From: Corinectria fuckeliana | Taxonomy: Eukaryota; Ascomycota; Sordariomycetes; Hypocreales; Nectriaceae | Assembly: GCA_019137255.1 (NCBI GenBank) | Contig: WPDH01000266.1 | Span: 90,135 to 154,134 of the forward strand | DNA length: 64,000 bases | Direction of reading: 5' to 3' | Shown: positions 58,897 through 64,000 of the stretch, one piece after another | Numbering within the stretch: the stretch's first letter is position 1 | How the letters are laid out: every line of letters begins with the position of its first letter | Position numbers and translations under genes: made by a program | The notes under the pieces: generated by a model | Databases searched by the model: none | Told to the model about the DNA's origin: nothing | The model's input: only the letters and a program-made list of their open reading frames with translations

Positions 58897-59542
58897 AGGA
58901 CCACTTCCCACCTAACCACCCCTTGGAAAGATGGAGAACCACCACCCCCCAGACCGAGAGAGCGTGCCTTAGTTGCGTGGCTCTAGTGCACCTCATCCAT
59001 CAGCACGCAAGGCAACGCGGTACGCTGGGACAGGTACCTCCACTCGCTCCATCCCATTCATTGATGCAGGAGGGAAAGGGAGTGAGCCAAGGCCAAAAAG
59101 CCCACCTCAATGGAAAGCAAGCAAGCCCCCCCCCCCAAGCCTCAAGCCCTCGCAACCCCCGACGCAACTGGGCTCTCTCTCTCCACCCCACTGGGCACTG
59201 GGCGCTCCGCTCCTCCACTCCACTCCATCCATCCGTCTCTGCGCGCTGCTGCTCCTGGCGTACATACTCCTTCCGGACGGCTGCTTGCTACTGGCTGGCT
59301 GGTTGGATGGACGCTGACCACTGGCTTGGCTCGGTACCTACCTACCTGCCTAGCTGGCTGCCCGGCTGGCTCTGTGAGCTGCTGCTGGTGAGCTCCTGGG
59401 AACAGGGGCCCTGCCATGGCTCATGCTGGGATGGCCAAAGTACCTCGCGCGCGCCACAAGCCCAGCCCAGTCGCTCCGCGCCGCACAGAGCAAAGATTCG
59501 AGGTACATGGTACTCCCGTAACCTGAAGCCGGCTTGCGCTTT

Positions 59543-59580
59543 GGCTGGCTTTTGGCTGGCTGGCTGGCTTTGGCTGGCCG
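59543..59580. repeat. GGCT-rich imperfect tandem repeat
   Basis: Repeated GGCT or TGGC units separated by short T runs; similar units also lie at about 59290-59370. Confidence 0.75.
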
Positions 59581-60432
59581 CTGGCTGCTGCTCCGTGGGC
59601 GCTGGCTGCAGCGGGTGTCCTTTGCTTCCATTTGCTTGGTCTGCCACTTCTACCTCCCCGCTGCGGCTGGTCTGTTAAAACAACCCGCGTACCTCTCCTC
59701 CAGTCCTTTTTCTCCCCTTCCATCCTCCTCCTACCTCTTCATCCCTCACCCTCCCTCCTCCCCTTCCTCTCCCTCTTCCTCATCCATTCATTCCCTCACT
59801 TCCATTCCGTCTCCTCCTCATCTGACTCCCACAGCAGGCCGCAGACGAGCTTGGTCCCGAGGAGAATATCACCTAGGCTTCCCGCTCAACTCTCCCTGGA
59901 AAGCTCCCCCCCAGCCCGCCCTATTAAAGGTCCGGACCCAACAGCTGTGAGACGGCACTCCCCAATCGACGGACTGGAAAAGTGAATCAAAAAGACCTTT
60001 GCTGGTATTTCGCCTTCTACCCTCCGCCCGACCTGCCCCCCCTCCAGCTTCTCCTTCAACGCTGTAAATTCCAACCTCCCCCGTCGTCGCCCAATCGACT
60101 CGCCCGCTCCCTTCATTCTTACGAGAACCATCTTGTGTGCCCTTCCCGAGACTGGCTTTCCACCGAGGCCTCACAACTACCGGGTGTCTCTCCGTCAACA
60201 CTAGTCTGCCAACTCTCGACCATCGATCCAGCCTGGGCGCTTTTTCCTCCGACGAGTGCACGAGAAGTGGATTGTCAAAAATCTCCGGGTCCCATCTTGG
60301 AATTCCAGAGGCTTTGCATCCGCACCCACAACCTTCAACGAACCCTCAACCACCAAAGCCGTATTCGGCTTTTTTCACTGTCTATTCAACGACCTGGTGA
60401 CCAATTAAACCTTCCGTCCGAAGTCGAGGAAG

Positions 60433-60495
60433 GTAAGTCGCCAGCAAATTGCTCCGAGATTGGCATGTCACGGAGAATCTAACTCCCCCTCCCAG
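60433..60495 (+). other. Predicted 5' UTR intron of cyclin gene
   Basis: GTAAGT donor, a TCTAAC branch point 15 bp before the acceptor, a C-rich tract and CAG acceptor, 63 nt long. All elements match the coding introns of this window. It lies about 700 bp upstream of the cyclin ATG. Confidence 0.55.
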
Positions 60496-60941
60496 CTGCA
60501 TGCCGAGGGTCGCATTCCGCATACCGCAGCTATCACTCCACGACGAACTATCCTGAAGTATTGCTCTGTGGGAGACGTTAGCTCGTTGTTCCCACTCGAT
60601 CTCAGGGCCTTGTCTCACCTTCGACTGTCTTGCCCACAACCCCAAGCTGTGGCGGTAAGCCTCCCTCCCTCTGCCCTGAATCGTTCCGTGCCAATGGCGT
60701 GAACAATCGTGCCAGCTCGTCCCTATCCCCCAAGGGATGCAGCTCCAATACTGCAATACATCGTACCCCCGGGACTCTTCGGTGCCTACCTACTAGGCCG
60801 TCTTGGTGCTCCCCGGGATTCCTATCTGCAACGGAACTCCAGACTGATTCGGAACAATCTTTTAGAGCCCTTTAGTCGACCTCGTCCATATACGACCCCT
60901 TTTCCGATCCCTTTTCTTGCCTCCCCCGATTCACTGTCTAC

Positions 60942-60986
60942 ATGCTCCTGGCTTCGTTTACCAGCCACGGCCACTCTTTTCGTTAA
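60942..60986 (+). other. Candidate upstream ORF in cyclin leader
   Basis: ATG followed by 13 codons and TAA (MLLASFTSHGHSFR), 207 bp before the cyclin ATG. I see no ATG between this uORF and the main start. Translation of it would lower main-frame initiation, as is known for the yeast CLN3 leader. Confidence 0.35.
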
Positions 60987-61193
60987 ATCTTCACCACGCT
61001 CTTTAATATCTTTAATTCCCTAATCGCTCGGTGTGCATCACTCCTTTCATACACATCCGAGCTCAATCACTCATTCGATCGTCTCCGAACAAGATTCCTG
61101 GGGAACTTAACAGTCTCTCATTGACCTCAAGCCACACGAGTCTATAATTACGCTCCATTCCCACCACTTCTTTACCAGTACACTTCGCCCAAC

Positions 61194-62451
61194 ATGGCGT
61201 ACTCCCAGCAAGACAGCGACTTCTTTGTCGACTCAGATCAGCCTTACCATTCGAGGATGTCGCCTCGCGATGCCGCAAAGATGATCGCCCGCAACCGTCA
61301 AGACATCATCGCCGGCGAGCTCTCCCGGTTAGCAGGCGACGAGTACCTCGAGGACATCATGCAGCACATGAGGCACATGGAGGCATGTCCACGCCCGCCC
61401 GCATACCCTCGCATGATTGCATGCTAACCGTCTCCAGGATGAAACTCTCCCCGATGCTAGCCTCATCGACATGCAGCGCGAAATCCAATGGTTCATGAGG
61501 CCCTACCTCATCGACTTCCTCGTCGAGGCCCACGCTGCCTTCGCCCTCCTGCCCGAGACCCTCTTCCTCACCGTCAATCTTCTTGACCGATACTGCTCGA
61601 AGCGAGTCGTCTACAAGCAACACTACCAGCTGGTTGGATGCGCTGCCCTCCTCATCGCCGCCAAATACGGCGACAAGAAGGACCGTGTCCCTCAGATCCA
61701 TGAGCTCAACAACATGTGCTGTGGACTGTACGACGCTGGCATGTTCACCCAGATGGAGATGCACGTCCTCAACACTCTCGAATGGACCATCGGCCACCCC
61801 ACCGTCGACTTCTTCTCCCAACTGATGGTTGCCGAAGAAGGTGACGACCGAGAAGTCGAACACATGGCTGCTTACCTCTGCGAGATTGCCCTCTATCATC
61901 GGGACTTTGTCTCCACCAAACCTTCGATAATGGCCCGCTCCTCTCTCGCCCTTGCCCGAGCCATCCTCGGCCGCCCCGAAATCAACGATGGAGAGTGGGA
62001 TCATACGGAGAACCTCACCCTGTTGACTCTCTCACACCACCTCCACCAACCTTCCCCGACCCTGGGACGCAAGTACTCGACGCCCAACCTGTCCCGTGTC
62101 TCTCAGAAGCTGGCCGAATTCATGGCCGAACAGGCCGCCATTGCCCGTCGAGCGGCAAATCCTCCCTCGCCCCCAACTGAACCTGCTGTCAAGCGCTCCA
62201 ACATCTACAGCACACCCCAGAAGGGACATGGCGCCACATTGGGGTTCGAGGGCTATCTCACCCCTCCCATCACCCCTGATGGAAACATCCTCGTGAGCCA
62301 CACCACGGCGAAGGATTCATATGCCTTGCCTCCCCGGTGCCCCGTTACCCCCACACCGCAACAGCACCACAGCTCAATCTACGGCCAAAACGCGCAACAC
62401 GCACACCAATACGTTGGCTTCGTGGGTCAGCATGGCATCAACCAACAATAG
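61194..62451 (+). CDS. G1/S cyclin (CLN type)
   Basis: Two exons, 61194-61382 and 61438-62451, 400 residues. The 55-nt intron reads GC-AG: donor GAG/GCATGT, GCTAAC branch, CTCCAG acceptor; it joins HMRHME to DETLPDAS in frame. Keeping the intron would end the protein after 77 residues. The cyclin box runs from about residue 45 to 190, with DMQREIQWFMRPYLIDFLVE, ETLFLTVNLLDRYCSKR, GCAALLIAAKYGDKK and LNTLEWTIGHPTVDFF. The C-terminus is Ser/Thr/Pro-rich with several S/T-P sites (SPPTEP, STPQKG, LTPPITPDG), the expected CDK targets and PEST-like signals for rapid turnover. It should bind the main CDK and drive G1/S entry and polar growth. The long upstream region suggests complex control. Confidence 0.92.
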
Positions 62452-63838
62452 GTAAATTGGTGGCCACTGGTGACCCCGATATTTACTTGAGCCCTTTACC
62501 GGTCTCAGCGCGTACTACCTTCTTCCAGGCAGAGGCTCAACTTCTTTTGTTGTTACAATCCTTCAACACGAAACTCTTACAACTTGTTCGAAAATCACTT
62601 GCATAGTGATCCACAGAATGATCTATCTCTCATCTACGTCTTGGCATTTAGCGACTGCTTTTTTGCGAATGAAAACTTTCCAGCAAGTCAATCGGCACCC
62701 AAAAAAAAATCGGAACACGGATCATACCCCCCTTTTCCTTCGGCAATTGTTTGCATGATACTGGCCCTGTGTGACTTCCCCTCCTGGGACGCATACCGAG
62801 AAAGCCATTGCGAAGAATAAACAGGGCCACCTCTCGGAAGCACTAGGGAATAGAGTACGGGCGAGGAGCTCGGCCAGTCTCGATATGGAAATCAAGGGAA
62901 GACCGAGAATGCACGAAAAAAAAACGAGGTCCCTCCGCGATGGAAAAAGTATACCCACAGACGGGAGGGACGACAGGAAACATTTCTGAAAGAGGGGCGG
63001 AGGGGACGATGGAAGTTCGACCTCGGTCTGGTACGATGAGGCGGGCCGTACTCTTCGCGACAGCAGCACAACGTCTGCATAATTCTTTCGAAAGCTTGAT
63101 GAGGGATGACGATTCTTGACCGCGATGGCCACGAGGCACCGCGGACGTCGTCCCGTGGAAGGGACTTTGGCATGGGTTGTGCCGCATTTGGATGCACGGA
63201 GCAGGCTTGTCTCCTTCCGATAACCTTCTCCCGAGCCCCTGTCCTGTGTATAGGTATTTGTAACAGGCACAAAAAAAAAGAAGTAAAAATTTCTTCATTT
63301 GCAGTTTCCTGAATAATCGTATCTCGTTGTCTTAAATGTCGTAAGTCTTAGAATGTGGCCGAGCCACATGTCCAACAGGGAAGAACAAAACACCTCCTTT
63401 GAACACACTGTTTGATCCAAATCCTAGGGTTACATTGGTCAAGTCCTTGAACGTTTTGAAGAAGCATAGTGCCCATCAGCTAACACTCCTATCTTGTCTC
63501 TGTGGTCCTCGCTTTCGAAGTACGTAGTCATGGGTTTTCTAAGTGCTGGTCAGCAGCCTTTGCCATGTGCTGGCTGGACGACTCGGCCCATTACGGAGAG
63601 GTTTAAAGAGCGATCTAGATCTCGATGAACGTCTAGTCGGTGACGTCAGAAACTACCATGTGGGGATGGGTAATTTCGGTCTCTTCAGTGAGTTCAGTCC
63701 AGCAAGAGGCAGGATATTGGCGCTAAGGCGTCACCGCTCAAACGCTCTTGGGGCGCGCCGTTTACACGAACGTCTTCATTTCAAGCCCCTGAGCTAAATA
63801 GGGGACGGAGGAATAGGGGCCAGATGGGGGATGTAGAC
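62452..63838. other. Region downstream of the cyclin gene
   Basis: About 1.4 kb with no supported gene. Minus-strand frames of 126-182 codons (62722-63298) overlap each other in different frames and have no family likeness. It will include the cyclin 3' UTR. Confidence 0.35.
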
Positions 63839-63978
63839 AACCTGAGGGGTGACCCCGGACCTAACCTGAGGGGTGGTAGCGCTAGTAGGGGTTAAAGTGG
63901 GTTTTTTGTGAGTCAACCTGAGGGGTGGTCCAACGATCGTGATTGGTTAGAATTTGGAAAAAGTGGAGCACCCCTCAG
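63839..63978. repeat. AACCTGAGGGGTG repeats, possible mobile-element end
   Basis: The motif AACCTGAGGGGTG occurs directly at 63839, 63863 and 63915, and its core recurs inverted at 63969-63978 (CACCCCTCAG). Multiple subterminal copies of one short motif are typical of DNA-transposon ends. Any element body would lie beyond the window edge or be absent. No transposase is seen inside the window. Confidence 0.5.
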
Positions 63979-64000
63979 CCAAGCTTAATCAATGTATTAC

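Larger units (their letters stand above)
58180..61193 (+). promoter_or_regulatory. Candidate long 5' leader of the G1 cyclin gene
   Basis: Three kilobases of CT-rich plus-strand sequence before the cyclin start. A very good intron signal lies at 60433-60495, and further donor-like sites occur at 58696 (GTGAGT) and about 60656 (GTAAGC, with a CAG near 60716). These suggest that transcription begins kilobases upstream and that the leader is spliced. A 268-codon frame (58180-58986) is Ser/Pro/His-rich and probably not translated. (AAGC)4 at 58881 and GGCT repeats at 59543-59580 also fall here. Confidence 0.4.

Noticed and set aside
58180..58986. 268-codon plus-strand frame
   Set aside because: Ser/Pro/His-rich low-complexity translation of CT-rich leader sequence, with donor-like sites inside; better explained as untranslated leader.
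1..64000. CRISPR arrays, bacterial operons or ribosome-binding sites
   Set aside because: Introns and gene families show a fungal nuclear genome, and no regularly spaced repeat array was seen.

Overview
The window is nuclear DNA of a filamentous ascomycete (Pezizomycotina), most likely a Sordariomycete. This rests on short introns (about 48-95 nt) with GTRAGT-like donors, CTAAC/CTGAC-like branch points and YAG acceptors, a Zn2Cys6 activator, a fungal two-finger C2H2 protein, a fungal tetraspanin, a DUF7918-type protein, a CLN-type G1 cyclin and a G+C-rich coding style. Genus cannot be fixed from the sequence alone.

Layout. 0.3-5.2 kb: a Zn2Cys6 transcription factor (+) convergent with a lysine-rich, histone-H1-tail-like protein (-). 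6.2-10.2 kb: a 71-residue zinc-ribbon-like protein (+), a four-exon tetraspanin (-) and a three-exon C2H2 protein (-). 11.7-16.2 kb: DEAD-box helicase DBP6 (-) divergent from the GPI-anchor glycosyltransferase GPI3/PIG-A (+). 16.6-23.6 kb: a BRD8-like bromodomain protein (-) and a MAPKBP1/WDR62-like WD40 protein (-). 25.9-30.3 kb: RGP1 (-) and a five-exon DUF7918 protein (-) ending in a SUMO-interaction-like motif. 34.7-36.3 kb: aldehyde dehydrogenase (+). 38.5-43.8 kb: spliceosomal cyclophilin CWC27 (+) and heat-shock factor HSF1 (+). 43.8-61.2 kb: about 17 kb with no confident gene, holding only gene-like fragments, a tandem duplication and simple repeats. 61.2-62.5 kb: a G1 cyclin (+) whose only coding intron reads as GC-AG. 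The right edge carries repeated motifs that look like the end of a mobile element.

The genes do not form a pathway cluster; they are mostly conserved housekeeping and regulatory genes (ribosome biogenesis, GPI synthesis, chromatin acetylation, Golgi Rab GEF, splicing, heat shock, cell cycle). I found no secondary-metabolite cluster, defence island or convincing new multi-gene system. The most unusual parts are the coding-poor block upstream of the cyclin, the apparently long, intron-containing leader of that cyclin, and its GC-AG intron. Splice models were derived by hand from consensus sites, reading frame and family similarity; they have not been tested with transcripts.
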